A stretch of DNA of 23,108 bases from Aminicenans sp964648465 (GCA_964648465.1 CAZYMU010000039.1:1-23108), one strand, 5' to 3'; positions 7,254 to 16,415 are shown, counted from the first letter of the stretch. Notes: generated from the sequence alone by a model not told the origin. Translations and numbers: made by a program.

Positions 7254-8771
7254 ATGAAAAATAAAAAACTGTTTTTAATTTTATTTATTTTTTCTTTTCT
7301 ATTTATTTCATCTGTTCCTGCAGTCCAAAGATCTCCTGCAAAATTTTCAGACGAGCAAAAACTGCTTCAGGTTATGCACTCGATTTCCAGCCAGACATTG
7401 TTTGATTATGTGAGGGAACTTGCGTCTGATAAATATGCAGGCCGGCTTACAGGAACAGAAGGGTTTAATGAAAGTGCAGAATGGGTGGCTTCTCATTTTA
7501 AAGAGTGGGGTATAGCCCCTTCTGGGGATAACGGTACTTACCTCCAGGCATTTCCAAATCCCTACACTCTGGTTTTTAAAGAATGTAAAGTCTGCCTTCA
7601 AATTCCATACAAAAAGTCAACAATAAAGAAGTACTATACCTATCCCAATGAATTTATCCCTGGTTCTACTTCAGGTTCAGGAGAAGTGACTTCTGAAGTA
7701 GTATATGTTGGCTATGGGGTCACGGCTTCAGAACTGGGTTATGATGAGTATAAAGGTGTGGATGTTAAAGGAAAGATTGTTTTAATGGAAAGAGAAGTCC
7801 CGGTCTCACCAAATAAAGACCAAGAGCTGTTTAAAAAATGGAGGCCCTATTCCTTTCATCAATATAAACTGGAGAATGCTGTAGCACATGGTGCTAAGGG
7901 AATGCTTTATAACTACGGTCCCATTGGAAATCCAAATAATTCTTACAGTGAAGGGTTTATATATTCTCATGTAGGGAATGTGGCGGTTGAAGATGTTTTT
8001 TCTGGGACAGGCCGCAATCACAAAGATGTTGTTGAAGCGATTGGAAAGACTTTAAGACCCCAGTCTTTTGCAACAGGTAAAGTCTTCACTATTAAAAACA
8101 CGACAGAGTATCATCCGGAAGGAATTGCCTATAATGTTATTGGACTGCTAGAAGGCTCAGATCCAGCCCTAAAAGATGAATTGATTATCATAGGAGGCCA
8201 TCTTGACCATCTGGGCCGATGCTATGAAATAATGCCAGGGGCCAATGATAATGCTTCGGCTGTCTCTGTTATAATGGGAATAGCGAAAGCTCTATCCAAG
8301 AGCCCTGTTAAGCCGCGGCGTTCAGTAATGTTCATTTGTTTTGGCGCTGAGGAACAGGGGGTTGCTGGCTCGAAATATTACGTGGAACATCCGATTTTCC
8401 CGCTGGAAAAAACAACAGCATTCGTAAATATGGATGGAGTGGGCTGCGGAGATAAATTGAGTGCTACGGCTGCAGAGAATTATCCTGAATTCTGGGCATT
8501 CTTAAATAAAGCCAATGAGAAATATATCCACCGGATAATTAACCCCAGGTATTTTTCCAATATTGCCAGGCCGAGACTCGATGCAGCCAGATTCATGTGG
8601 AAGGGGGTGCCAACGATATCCTTCGGGGCCTATGGGGCGCCATCTCCCTATCATCTTCCTTCGGACAACATTGACACTATAACACCGGAAATTTTAGAAG
8701 ATACGGCTCAGCTTATCTTTATGGCTGTTGTACATATGTCTGTTCAGGATTCTCTTGATTTCAGGAAATAA
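7254..8771 (+). CDS. Secreted M28 family zinc aminopeptidase with PA-type insert
   Basis: This 505-residue exported enzyme is predicted to remove N-terminal amino acids from peptides using two zinc ions. Residues 1-22 are a signal peptide. Residues about 45-100 match the M28 N-terminal region (ELASDKYAGRLTGTEG). Residues about 135-275 look like a PA-domain insert (VVYVGYGVTA, GVDVKGKIVLMER, AHGAKGMLYNYGP). The catalytic core follows. H316 and D318 lie in GGHLDHLG, the bridging D332 in GANDNASA, the catalytic pair E366/E367 in GAEEQGVAGS, D394 in NMDGVG and H467 in PYHLPSDNID. All expected ligands are present, so it is probably active. Start ATG 7254 follows AAGGAG. It is convergent with the zinc-ribbon gene. 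Substrate preference (Leu-type or other) cannot be told. Confidence 0.93.
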   Translation: MKNKKLFLILFIFSFLFISSVPAVQRSPAKFSDEQKLLQVMHSISSQTLFDYVRELASDKYAGRLTGTEGFNESAEWVASHFKEWGIAPSGDNGTYLQAFPNPYTLVFKECKVCLQIPYKKSTIKKYYTYPNEFIPGSTSGSGEVTSEVVYVGYGVTASELGYDEYKGVDVKGKIVLMEREVPVSPNKDQELFKKWRPYSFHQYKLENAVAHGAKGMLYNYGPIGNPNNSYSEGFIYSHVGNVAVEDVFSGTGRNHKDVVEAIGKTLRPQSFATGKVFTIKNTTEYHPEGIAYNVIGLLEGSDPALKDELIIIGGHLDHLGRCYEIMPGANDNASAVSVIMGIAKALSKSPVKPRRSVMFICFGAEEQGVAGSKYYVEHPIFPLEKTTAFVNMDGVGCGDKLSATAAENYPEFWAFLNKANEKYIHRIINPRYFSNIARPRLDAARFMWKGVPTISFGAYGAPSPYHLPSDNIDTITPEILEDTAQLIFMAVVHMSVQDSLDFRK

Positions 8772-8789
8772 GGCAGTAGGTGAATCCGC

Positions 8790-8812
8790 ATTTCCTAAGA
8801 AAATCGGGAAAT
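8790..8812. terminator. Weak hairpin between convergent genes
   Basis: ATTTCC (8790-8795) pairs with GGAAAT (8807-8812) around an 11-base loop, in the short gap between the M28 gene and the convergent zinc-ribbon gene. There is no T-run, so a terminator role is only suggested by position. Confidence 0.2.
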
Positions 8813-8840
8813 ATAGATGTTGAATGTGAAGACATGACAG

Positions 8841-9452
8841 TTAATGCTGTTCTATAAGTATCTGTAATATTTCCAGTTCGTCTGAGTCAAACCATATTTT
8901 GTGGCATGATAGGCACTTGTCTACGGGAACTATATAATAGTAATTATACGGCCTGGGAATCATTTTTGTCCCGCAGTTAGGGCAGAAAATATTCATGGTT
9001 TTCCCCTGGTCTGTTTTTGTTGTGCTGACAGGATTGAGCATGAACCTGTCTTTGAATTCTTGTGCTTTTTTTATCAGATAATCGGAAAACGCGATTTCTC
9101 TTCTGGCGATAACACGATCCATTAGAACAGAATCTATGAGTTTCCCTTCGCATCGAGGGCAGATTTTTATAGCCACACCTTCATAAAAACTGTCTCTCAT
9201 TTGTATGCGGCAGCGGGGACAGCGGTTGTATTTAGCAGGATTTATGGGTTTTTTCTTTAATATATTGCGGAGGGCGTTGCGGATTTGAGGGAACTCCCGG
9301 GCTTGGGCTTGAATGTCTTCCTGTGTGTTCTTTATCCTCATTAATGGAGTGAAAAACTTAAGAAACACTAATTCTTCGATAGAAAACGGTCCTTTCCATT
9401 GTCTGCGCTGGATTTCATAAAAGTCTCGGCTGAATTTTTGTCTTTCTGTCAT
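8841..9452 (-). CDS. Protein with two zinc ribbons (zf-TFIIB-like), unknown role
   Basis: This 203-residue soluble protein carries two four-cysteine zinc ribbons: C78/C81 with C98/C101 (CPRC twice) and C157/C160 with C180/C183 (CPNC and CLSC). Each second half is followed by a segment typical of zf-TFIIB-type ribbons (CEGKLIDSVLMDRV and CHKIWFDSDELEIL). The N-terminal 70 residues are helical and basic with no recognised domain. There is no signal peptide or membrane helix. Such ribbons occur alone and as tails of membrane proteases, but here an in-frame stop two codons upstream of the ATG argues against a missing N-terminal domain in the same frame. Binding partners (nucleic acid or protein) are unknown. 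It is transcribed alone, convergent with the M28 gene and divergent from the S9 peptidase gene. No strong Shine-Dalgarno precedes the ATG. Confidence 0.75.
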   Translation of the reverse strand: MTERQKFSRDFYEIQRRQWKGPFSIEELVFLKFFTPLMRIKNTQEDIQAQAREFPQIRNALRNILKKKPINPAKYNRCPRCRIQMRDSFYEGVAIKICPRCEGKLIDSVLMDRVIARREIAFSDYLIKKAQEFKDRFMLNPVSTTKTDQGKTMNIFCPNCGTKMIPRPYNYYYIVPVDKCLSCHKIWFDSDELEILQILIEQH

Positions 9453-9493
9453 GTTTTATTCTGTACTGCCTGTCTTTTTCAGTGCATGCGTAT

Positions 9494-9520
9494 ATTATAA
9501 GAAAAAAATTCAATATACAA
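9494..9520 (-). promoter_or_regulatory. Candidate promoter for the zinc-ribbon gene
   Basis: On the minus strand a perfect TATAAT lies at 9499-9494, with TTGTAT at 9520-9515 (15-base spacer, short). It is about 40 bp before the ATG at 9452. Confidence 0.35.
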
Positions 9521-9558
9521 ACACATCTAGGATTTGGGAGCTCTTGGCCTTCATGTAA

Positions 9559-9587
9559 TTGATTTCAAATTATTGCTGTGTTATAAG
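9559..9587 (+). promoter_or_regulatory. Promoter for the S9/M14 peptidase run
   Basis: TTGATT (9559-9564) and TATAAG (9582-9587) are 17 bases apart, giving 4 of 6 and 5 of 6 matches at optimal spacing. It would drive the gene starting at 9692, and probably the closely spaced genes after it, with a leader of about 95 nt. Confidence 0.5.
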
Positions 9588-9691
9588 CTTTCTTTTAGAG
9601 GAATATATTGGAATTAAAAAAGCATCTTTCTTTAAAACCTCACAGAACATCTCAATAGAAAGCTATAAACATGTTATGAGGAGGAATTTAA

Positions 9692-12493
9692 ATGCATAAA
9701 AAAGTAAGCCTTCGATTAATACTTGCTGTTTTCTTATGTTTGGTAATTTTACACATTGGTCTTACCGCTGAAAGTGAACAGAAAAAAGCAATGACATTCC
9801 AGGATGTCATGAAGTTTAAAGAAATCCACAGCCCGGTAATTTCTGAAGATGGAGCATGGCTGGCATATAGTGCTCAGCCGGACAGGGGTGATGGAGAAGT
9901 AAAGATACAATGCATAAAAACAGGGAAAGTTTTTACAGTCAAGAGAGGAAGCAAGCCTGTTATATCGAAAGATTCCTGTTGGGTAGTAATGAATGTTAAA
10001 CCTGAAGCCGTAGAACTTGAAAAGTCCGTGGGGTTAAAAAAATCCAAACAGGGAATGGCAATTCTTGAAACTAAGAGCGGAAGGATCAAGCAGTTCAAGA
10101 AGATAGAACGATTTGCTTTATCCGACGATTCGAAATGGCTGGCTTTTTGCCATTTCAAAGAAGAAAAATTGGATAAAGAAAAATCGGAAAAAGAAGCTGG
10201 GGAAAAATCTGAATCGGCAAAAGAAAAGAAAAAGGAAAAAATCGGCAGTACTATGATTCTCCTCAATCTGGAATCAAAAGAAGAGATTCAAATTTTTTAT
10301 GTGATATCTTTTTCTTTTGACAAATCCTCCAAATACTTTGCTTATGCTGTTGCTGGGCCGGAAGGAAAGGACAATGGACTATATTATATAGAACTGAACA
10401 AGGAAGATCTGCAGCAGAATCCCATAGCAAAAAAAGAGAAAGGAGATTATGTTAACTTAACCTGGAGCAGGGAGGCTAGTAAATTAGCTTTTTTGGAGAG
10501 TGTAGGAGAGGGGGAAACAAAGGGCATCGCTTCGCTTTTTATCTGGAATGGTATAAAAGCAGAGTCAGCAGCGGCGGTTGAAGCCAGGGATGTGCCAGAA
10601 GGATGGTTTATTCCTGAAAAAAACAAGATTTCATGGAGCCGGGACGATAAGCGCTTATTTTTTGGCTTAAAACCTGAGGAGTTTCATGATACAGAAGAAA
10701 ATAAAAAAGCGGAAGAGGAAGAAATTGACCTATTTAGTTTTGATAGAATTCTTGCGAAAAAGGAAGTAGATGTCTGGCACTGGAACGATCCTTTTATTAT
10801 TCCTCATCAGAAAAAAATGTGGCCTCGCATCAAGGATCAAACGTATTTAGCGGTCTACCATGTTGAATTAAAATCATTCACTCAACTTGCAGATCGTGAA
10901 GTGCCTGATGTTCGTTTAACCGAGAATCCCAATTATGCACTTGGTCTTTCTGATGTTCCATACAGCAAGGAAATTACCTGGTATGGGGAGTTGAAGGATG
11001 TTTACCGGATTAGTCTGAAAGATGGCTCCCGCAAGAAGGTTGTATCCCGCCTTGAAAACAGATGTTCTATTTCTCCTGAGGGCCGTTATGTTGTCTATTA
11101 TAAGGATAAGCAGTGGCATCTATTTGATGGGAACACGGGGATTGTTAAAAACCTTACCGATAAGCTTAAGATGCCATTTTTCAATGAGGACCATGATTAT
11201 CCCAGCAATGTCCCTGGATACGGAGTGGCAGGCTGGATAAAGAAAGACAGAGCAGTCCTGATTTATGATAAATATGACGTATGGAAGTTCTCGACGGAAA
11301 CCTGTGCGGCTTTGAATATTACCGCTGGAGAAGGCCGCAGGAATCAGATAACTTTTCGTGTTGTCCGTATGGATCCGGAAAAACTGTTTTATGCAGAAAA
11401 TGAGAAATTTCTGCTTTCTGCTTATCGCAACATGGAAAAGAATTTTGGGTTTTATTCCTGCAATGCCCGAAAACCTGGAATAAAAAAACTTTTAGAAGAA
11501 AAAAAGAAATTCAGATTTCTTGCCAAAGCGAAGAAGGCAGATGTTTTGATTTATACAAGGGAAAGTTATGAGGAATTTCCTGATATATGGATAAGTGATC
11601 TAAAATTCAGTTCCCCGAAAAAGCTGACTGATGTCAACCCTCAAATCAGTGAATTTGCTTGGGGCAGCGCTGAACTTGTAGGATGGAGCAGTGCCGACGG
11701 AATCCCTTTGCAGGGAGTTCTTATTAAACCTGGGAATTATAACCCTGGGAAAAGTTACCCTGTATTTGTCTACTTTTACAGGTTTTTTACACAAAGGCTT
11801 TATGAATTTAATCAGATCGTGGTAAATCACCGCCCATGTTTTCCATTTTATGTAAGCAATGGTTATGCTGTATTTTTACCTGATATCCGTTTCGAAGTTG
11901 GCCATCCTGGTTTTTCAGCCACAAAATGCCTTGTGCCGGGAGTACAGAAACTGATTGATATGGGAATAGCGGATCCTAAAGCCATAGGGCTTCACGGTCA
12001 CTCATGGAGCGGTTATCAGACTGCGTTTGTGGTCACGCAGACCAATATATTTGCAGCAGCTATTGCTGGTGCTCCTGTTTCAAATATGACCAGTGCTTAC
12101 AGCGGGATTCGTTGGGGCTCTGGGTTAGCGCGGCAGTTTCAGTATGAAAAAAGTCAGAGCCGTATTGGAGGCAGCCTCTGGGAATTTCCTGAACTCTATA
12201 TTGAAAATTCCCCTGTATTTTTTGCAGATCGCATTCAGACTCCTCTGCTCATCATGTTTGGCGATAATGACGGTGCTGTTCCCTGGTACCAGGGGATTGA
12301 ACTTTACCTGGCGATGCGGCGGTTGGGAAAGGACTGCATATTCCTTCAGTACCGTGGGGAGCCTCACCACCTACAGAAATATCCCAACAAACTGGATTAT
12401 TCAATCAGGATGAAAGAATATTTTGACCATTATCTGAAGGGCAAACTTGCTCCTGATTGGATAAAAAAGGGAGTTCCTTATAGAGGGAAATAG
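9692..12493 (+). CDS. Secreted S9 family serine peptidase (prolyl oligopeptidase type)
   Basis: This 933-residue exported enzyme cleaves short peptides. A signal peptide spans about 1-26. Residues about 35-640 carry beta-propeller-like repeats (SPVISEDGAWLAYS, FALSDDSKWLAF, ISWSRDDKRLFFG, SISPEGRYVVYY). A Lys/Glu-rich low-complexity insert sits at about 156-184. The alpha/beta-hydrolase domain (about 655-920) shows LHGHSWSGYQTAF with nucleophile S771, GDNDGAVPW with D860, and RGEPHHLQKY with H892, so the triad is complete. The nucleophile elbow is G-H-S-W-S-G, with Ser where most relatives have Gly. The length is above the usual 650-800, partly from propeller insertions. Start ATG 9692 follows GAGGAGG. 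The M14 gene begins 63 bp downstream and is probably co-transcribed. Confidence 0.9.
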   Translation: MHKKVSLRLILAVFLCLVILHIGLTAESEQKKAMTFQDVMKFKEIHSPVISEDGAWLAYSAQPDRGDGEVKIQCIKTGKVFTVKRGSKPVISKDSCWVVMNVKPEAVELEKSVGLKKSKQGMAILETKSGRIKQFKKIERFALSDDSKWLAFCHFKEEKLDKEKSEKEAGEKSESAKEKKKEKIGSTMILLNLESKEEIQIFYVISFSFDKSSKYFAYAVAGPEGKDNGLYYIELNKEDLQQNPIAKKEKGDYVNLTWSREASKLAFLESVGEGETKGIASLFIWNGIKAESAAAVEARDVPEGWFIPEKNKISWSRDDKRLFFGLKPEEFHDTEENKKAEEEEIDLFSFDRILAKKEVDVWHWNDPFIIPHQKKMWPRIKDQTYLAVYHVELKSFTQLADREVPDVRLTENPNYALGLSDVPYSKEITWYGELKDVYRISLKDGSRKKVVSRLENRCSISPEGRYVVYYKDKQWHLFDGNTGIVKNLTDKLKMPFFNEDHDYPSNVPGYGVAGWIKKDRAVLIYDKYDVWKFSTETCAALNITAGEGRRNQITFRVVRMDPEKLFYAENEKFLLSAYRNMEKNFGFYSCNARKPGIKKLLEEKKKFRFLAKAKKADVLIYTRESYEEFPDIWISDLKFSSPKKLTDVNPQISEFAWGSAELVGWSSADGIPLQGVLIKPGNYNPGKSYPVFVYFYRFFTQRLYEFNQIVVNHRPCFPFYVSNGYAVFLPDIRFEVGHPGFSATKCLVPGVQKLIDMGIADPKAIGLHGHSWSGYQTAFVVTQTNIFAAAIAGAPVSNMTSAYSGIRWGSGLARQFQYEKSQSRIGGSLWEFPELYIENSPVFFADRIQTPLLIMFGDNDGAVPWYQGIELYLAMRRLGKDCIFLQYRGEPHHLQKYPNKLDYSIRMKEYFDHYLKGKLAPDWIKKGVPYRGK

Positions 12494-12556
12494 ATAAATA
12501 ATAAGTCGCAATAGCGGTAAATTAATCATTTCTTATATCTTTTTTAAGGAGGCGTT

Positions 12557-15088
12557 ATGAAGAGAAAAAAAATCTCATGTTTTGTCTTATCAATGTTTTT
12601 TTTAGTCCATATTGTCTCGTCACAAGTTCCAAATTCAGAAGACATGTTAGGTTTCAAGGTTGGAAGTGATAAAAAACTTGCAGATATGCATCAGATCATT
12701 GACTATTTCATGAAACTGGATAAGGCCAGCAGCAGGGTTGTGGTCAGGGAAGTGGGAAAGACAACAATGGGCAATCCCTTTTTAGTGGCAATTATAACTT
12801 CTGAGAAAAACCATGAAAATCTGGGAAAATACCGTGAATTTCAGCAGAGGCTTGCGGATCCCCGCAAAATTACGGATGAAGATGCTCAGAAAATAATCTC
12901 TGAAGGTAAAGCTATAGTGATGGTCAATTGTTCCATCCATGCATCTGAAATAGGAGCCTCTCAGATGTCTATGGAGCTGGCCTATGACCTTGCTGCAAAA
13001 AACGACGTGAAGACAAAAAATATTCTTGATAATGTCATACTCTTATTACTTCCTATGCACAATCCTGACGGAATCCAGATGGTCGTGGATTGGTACAGGA
13101 AGAACTTAGGGACAAAGTATGAAGGGGGCCGAATGCCCTGGCTTTATCATAAATATGTGGGGCATGACAATAACAGAGATTGGTATATGTTCACCCAGGT
13201 AGAGTCTCGCCTCACGCTGAATGTCCATAATGCATGGCATCCATTTATCATTGTGGATATGCACCAGATGGGGAACCGTGGCGCAAGGTTATTTGTTCCT
13301 CCTTATGTGGATCCATATGAACCGAATATTGACCCGATAATCAGGCAGCAGGTGGCGGTGATGGGAACATTTATTGCTTCGGAATTAACTGCGCAGGGAA
13401 AGGGTGGTGTAATGCACAGCAGTGGATTTGATGCCTGGACGCCGGCAAGGGCTTACCACCATTATCATGGAGGAATCCGTATCCTGACAGAAGCGGCAAG
13501 CGTGAAGATGGCTACTCCTATTACTGTTGAGTTTGAAAATCTGTCTCTGTCAGCAAGAGAACCTTCGGTGAAAATGCCTATGCCGTGGAAAGGTGGAAAA
13601 TGGACTCTGAGAGATATCTTGGATTATGATTATTCAGCAGTAATGGCTGCACTGACTAATGCAGCCAGATTAAGAGAAAATTGGATAAGGAATTTTTATA
13701 GAGTCCAAAAGAAAGCAGTTACTGCGAATAAGATTCCTTATGCCTTTGTTATTCCCGCACAACAAAGAGACCTGTCAACAGCAGTAAAAATGATGAATGT
13801 CTTAAAGTTGGGCGGCGTTGAAATACACCAGGCCAAAGGATCTTTTGTAGCTGACGGCTATACCTATCCTGCAGGAACTTATATTGTTTATATGGCTCAG
13901 CCTTTTGGAGGTTTTGCAAAGACTTTGCTTGAAAGACAGGTTTATCCTGAAATAAGGGAATATGCAGGAGGCCCGCTCAAGACCCCTTATGATGTAGTGG
14001 GACACACACTGCCTCTTCTTATGGGAGTCGATGTGATTCAGATTGAGAAACCTTGTGAAGTAAAGACTGTTCTGCTTAAGAAAATCGATAAGCCGGTAGG
14101 GAAAGTTAAGATAAATAATAAAGCTGTTTGTTATATATGGGGGCATGCTACGAATGACGATATTGTGGTTTTGAACAGACTGTTGAAAAGAGACTACAGG
14201 GTTTTCTGGAGTGCAGGGGAATTTGAGGCAGGCGGTGAATCTTATGCTCCCGGGACAATGATTGTCATGCAGAAACCTGGACTTGAAAAGTATCTAAAGG
14301 CCATTGCTAAAGATTTGTATGTTCATTTTATAGGATTAAAGGAAAAGCCTTCGGCAAAAGCTTACATGTTGAAACTGCCCAGGCTCGGCCTTTATAAGAG
14401 TTGGTCAGCATCAATGGATGAAGGCTGGACCAGATGGGTTCTGGAACAGTATGAATTTGCATATAAAAGTGTTTTTAACAAGGATATAAGAGATGGAAAT
14501 CTTGGAAAGGATTTCGATGTCATCCTGTTGCCTGATATCATGGAAGATACTATTATAAATGGGATATCTGAAAAATCTATTCCTGTGGAATATTCTGGTG
14601 GAATCGGAGAAATTGGAGTGAAAAATATCAGGGAATTTATTGAACAAGGCGGGGCATTGATTGCACTAAATTCTGCTTCCGGGTTTTGCATCAAGCGCTT
14701 TAATTTGGGTGTTGCAAACAATGTGGAAAAAGTCAGCAGAAAAGAGTTTTTTGTGCCTGGCTCCCTGCTTAAGGTTTTGAATGACCCAACACATCCCATC
14801 ACTTTTGGCTATAAAAGGGATGCTGCGATCTTCTTCCGGAGAAGCCCTGTTTTTAAAGCTAATGAAGGAACTAGTGTCGTACGATACCTTGCTAATAGCC
14901 TTCTCAGCGGCTGGATGAATGGCGAAGAATATTTGAGAGGCAATAGTGCGATTGTTGATGTTCCTTTTGAGAAAGGAAACATAATAATCATTGGATTTCC
15001 AGCCCAGTATAGAGGCCAGTCGCACGGTTCGTTCAGGTATCTTTTTAACTCAATCTTCTATGGGGCTGCAGAGCCTGGCGAGATATAA
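12557..15088 (+). CDS. Secreted M14 family zinc carboxypeptidase with C-terminal GATase-like region
   Basis: This 843-residue exported metallopeptidase is predicted to release C-terminal residues from peptides or cell-wall stems. Residues 1-22 are a signal peptide. The M14 domain (about 40-380) has the zinc ligands H128 and E131 in SIHASEIGA and H236 in VDMHQMG. It also has MHNPDG (167-172), NNRDW (205-209) with the substrate-type Arg207, and a candidate catalytic Glu312 in LTEAAS. Residues about 400-630 have no recognised domain. Residues about 650-760 (FDVILLPDI, IREFIEQGGALIALNSASG) resemble the class I glutamine-amidotransferase-like fold seen at the end of large bacterial M14 proteins; it lacks an obvious Cys nucleophile and is probably non-catalytic. 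Start ATG 12557 follows AAGGAGG. The lipid-kinase-like gene follows 43 bp later. Confidence 0.9.
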   Translation: MKRKKISCFVLSMFFLVHIVSSQVPNSEDMLGFKVGSDKKLADMHQIIDYFMKLDKASSRVVVREVGKTTMGNPFLVAIITSEKNHENLGKYREFQQRLADPRKITDEDAQKIISEGKAIVMVNCSIHASEIGASQMSMELAYDLAAKNDVKTKNILDNVILLLLPMHNPDGIQMVVDWYRKNLGTKYEGGRMPWLYHKYVGHDNNRDWYMFTQVESRLTLNVHNAWHPFIIVDMHQMGNRGARLFVPPYVDPYEPNIDPIIRQQVAVMGTFIASELTAQGKGGVMHSSGFDAWTPARAYHHYHGGIRILTEAASVKMATPITVEFENLSLSAREPSVKMPMPWKGGKWTLRDILDYDYSAVMAALTNAARLRENWIRNFYRVQKKAVTANKIPYAFVIPAQQRDLSTAVKMMNVLKLGGVEIHQAKGSFVADGYTYPAGTYIVYMAQPFGGFAKTLLERQVYPEIREYAGGPLKTPYDVVGHTLPLLMGVDVIQIEKPCEVKTVLLKKIDKPVGKVKINNKAVCYIWGHATNDDIVVLNRLLKRDYRVFWSAGEFEAGGESYAPGTMIVMQKPGLEKYLKAIAKDLYVHFIGLKEKPSAKAYMLKLPRLGLYKSWSASMDEGWTRWVLEQYEFAYKSVFNKDIRDGNLGKDFDVILLPDIMEDTIINGISEKSIPVEYSGGIGEIGVKNIREFIEQGGALIALNSASGFCIKRFNLGVANNVEKVSRKEFFVPGSLLKVLNDPTHPITFGYKRDAAIFFRRSPVFKANEGTSVVRYLANSLLSGWMNGEEYLRGNSAIVDVPFEKGNIIIIGFPAQYRGQSHGSFRYLFNSIFYGAAEPGEI

Positions 15089-15131
15089 TAAATATTACAA
15101 TGTGCCTTTTGGATGTTGTGATTTCTTTGAT

Positions 15132-16076
15132 ATGACAAAAAAAATGGAACCTGTTGCAGTATTGTTTAATCCTTCATCCGGAAGGGGGAAATCATCTAAA
15201 CGTCTTGGCAGGATTGAGAATAACCTCAAGAAATACAGAATATATTACAAGATTTTTACTACACAGAGTGAAGAACATCTTAGGCAGCTAGCCCGGGATC
15301 TTGCAAATGAAAACCGGATTATCGTTGGAGTCGGTGGTGATACAACCATGACTCTAATTGCTACAGAAATACTGGATTTAAAATCTGATTCTATCCTTGG
15401 AATGATAGCTACTGGCTCTGCTAATGATATAATCAAGGGGATTGGATGTTATGATATGGAAGCTCAAGGCCGGGCGGTTAAAACTGGGAGGGTTAAGAAA
15501 ATGGATGTTGGCCAGATAGAAATCGATGGATTGTCCAGTCCAATAACATTCCTCGGATCTGTAAGCTTGGGGCTTGGGGTGACAGTTAATCGTTATGTTG
15601 AAGAAACATTCAATCGTTATCCAATGTGGAGTAAGTACGGCTTAACGAGTCAAGCAATTACTGGTATTTTTTCGATAAGAAAATCGTTTACCAAAAAAGA
15701 TGTCCCTTGCAAGGTGTGGATCAAGACAAGCACGTTTCAGAAGTGTGTAGATTTTGCATTGATTGTATTTGCAAACGTTCCTTCTTATGCCAGTGGTTTG
15801 AAAGTGACGCCTAATGCTTCGCCATTTAGCGGAAAGTTGGAGTGTTGTATTATAAATTCAATGTCCATGCTTCGTTCTTTGGCTATTGGGATTCAAATAA
15901 AGAGGGGTAGACATCTACACAGGAGCGAAGTTCAACTTATTACTGACACTAATTTCGAAGTCATGCCTGAGGAGAAAATCGATCTTCAGTATGACGGCAA
16001 AATCATTGAGGGGATCAGGAAGTTTAAAGTTTCTGTTCTACCATCTGCATTGAATGTATTTGTTTTGCCTGGATAG
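15132..16076 (+). CDS. Diacylglycerol/sphingosine-kinase-like lipid kinase (DAGK catalytic family)
   Basis: This cytosolic, 314-residue protein of the YegS/DgkB type would phosphorylate a lipid head group with ATP. Start ATG 15132 is chosen because the fold begins right after it (PVAVLFNPSSGRGKSSK). The longer frame back to 14991 overlaps the M14 gene, and the Shine-Dalgarno is poor either way. The nucleotide-binding motif NPSSG is at 13-17 and TGSANDIIKG at 94-103 matches the usual GTxNDFxR. The C-terminal part shows VTPNASPFSGKLE (about 225-237) and LQYDGK (285-290). The normally conserved GGDGT appears as GGDTT (68-72), and the usual D-G-L-L-D motif is altered to FSGKLE. Activity is therefore less certain than family membership. 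It sits in the run with the peptidases; no membrane-lipid gene is adjacent. Confidence 0.8.
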   Translation: MTKKMEPVAVLFNPSSGRGKSSKRLGRIENNLKKYRIYYKIFTTQSEEHLRQLARDLANENRIIVGVGGDTTMTLIATEILDLKSDSILGMIATGSANDIIKGIGCYDMEAQGRAVKTGRVKKMDVGQIEIDGLSSPITFLGSVSLGLGVTVNRYVEETFNRYPMWSKYGLTSQAITGIFSIRKSFTKKDVPCKVWIKTSTFQKCVDFALIVFANVPSYASGLKVTPNASPFSGKLECCIINSMSMLRSLAIGIQIKRGRHLHRSEVQLITDTNFEVMPEEKIDLQYDGKIIEGIRKFKVSVLPSALNVFVLPG

Positions 16077-16117
16077 ATTTTGTACAGAGACTCAGTTTGA
16101 AATACAGGAGAATCTCC

Positions 16118-16234
16118 ATGAAAAAATCTTTAGGTGCGAAGGCAATCGTTTATCCTGCTCCTGCTTTTGTTGTTGGGACCTATGACAGGCAAGGTAAGCC
16201 AAATGTGATGACAGTTGCCTGGGGAGATCCCTGA
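16118..16234 (+). pseudogene. Truncated flavin-reductase-like N-terminus
   Basis: A good ribosome site (AGGAG) and ATG 16118 open a 38-codon frame that ends at TGA 16232-16234. The peptide begins KKSLGAKAIVYPAPAFVVGT and continues to KPNVMTVAWGDP. This matches how members of the flavin reductase (FMN-binding split-barrel) family begin, up to the MTVAWG strand. The rest of the roughly 190-residue domain is missing. The sequence downstream belongs to a different, shifted frame, so the gene appears cut by a deletion. It lies 41 bp after the lipid-kinase gene. Confidence 0.65.
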
Positions 16235-16415
16235 AGGAAAGTCTCATTTTGGTCGCTATTTTGCAAACAGCTGCTCAAGGCTTAAAGAGCTTGATCCTGC
16301 AGGGTATGCACTGCTTGAGAAATTCTATAGGCCATATCTAACCTTCACTCCAGAACTGCCTGAGAACTTCCAGGGAACTTTTTATTTTGCCAAAACGTAT
16401 ATAGATATGAAATAA
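16215..16415 (+). pseudogene. C-terminal fragment of an unidentified protein fused to the reductase remnant
   Basis: In the +1 frame relative to the flavin-reductase start, an open frame runs through the junction near 16225-16235 to TAA at 16413-16415. Its protein-like stretch includes LKELDPAGYALLEKFYRPY and LTFTPELPENFQGTFYFAKT. I do not recognise the family. The only possible start is a TTG at 16215 inside the reductase fragment, with no Shine-Dalgarno. It is therefore best read as the surviving tail of a second gene left by the same deletion. It ends 36 bp before the DUF4097 gene. Confidence 0.45.

Noticed and set aside
14991..15131. Upstream extension of the lipid-kinase frame.
   Set aside because: It overlaps about 100 bp of the M14 gene, and the extra 47 residues precede the start of the conserved fold.
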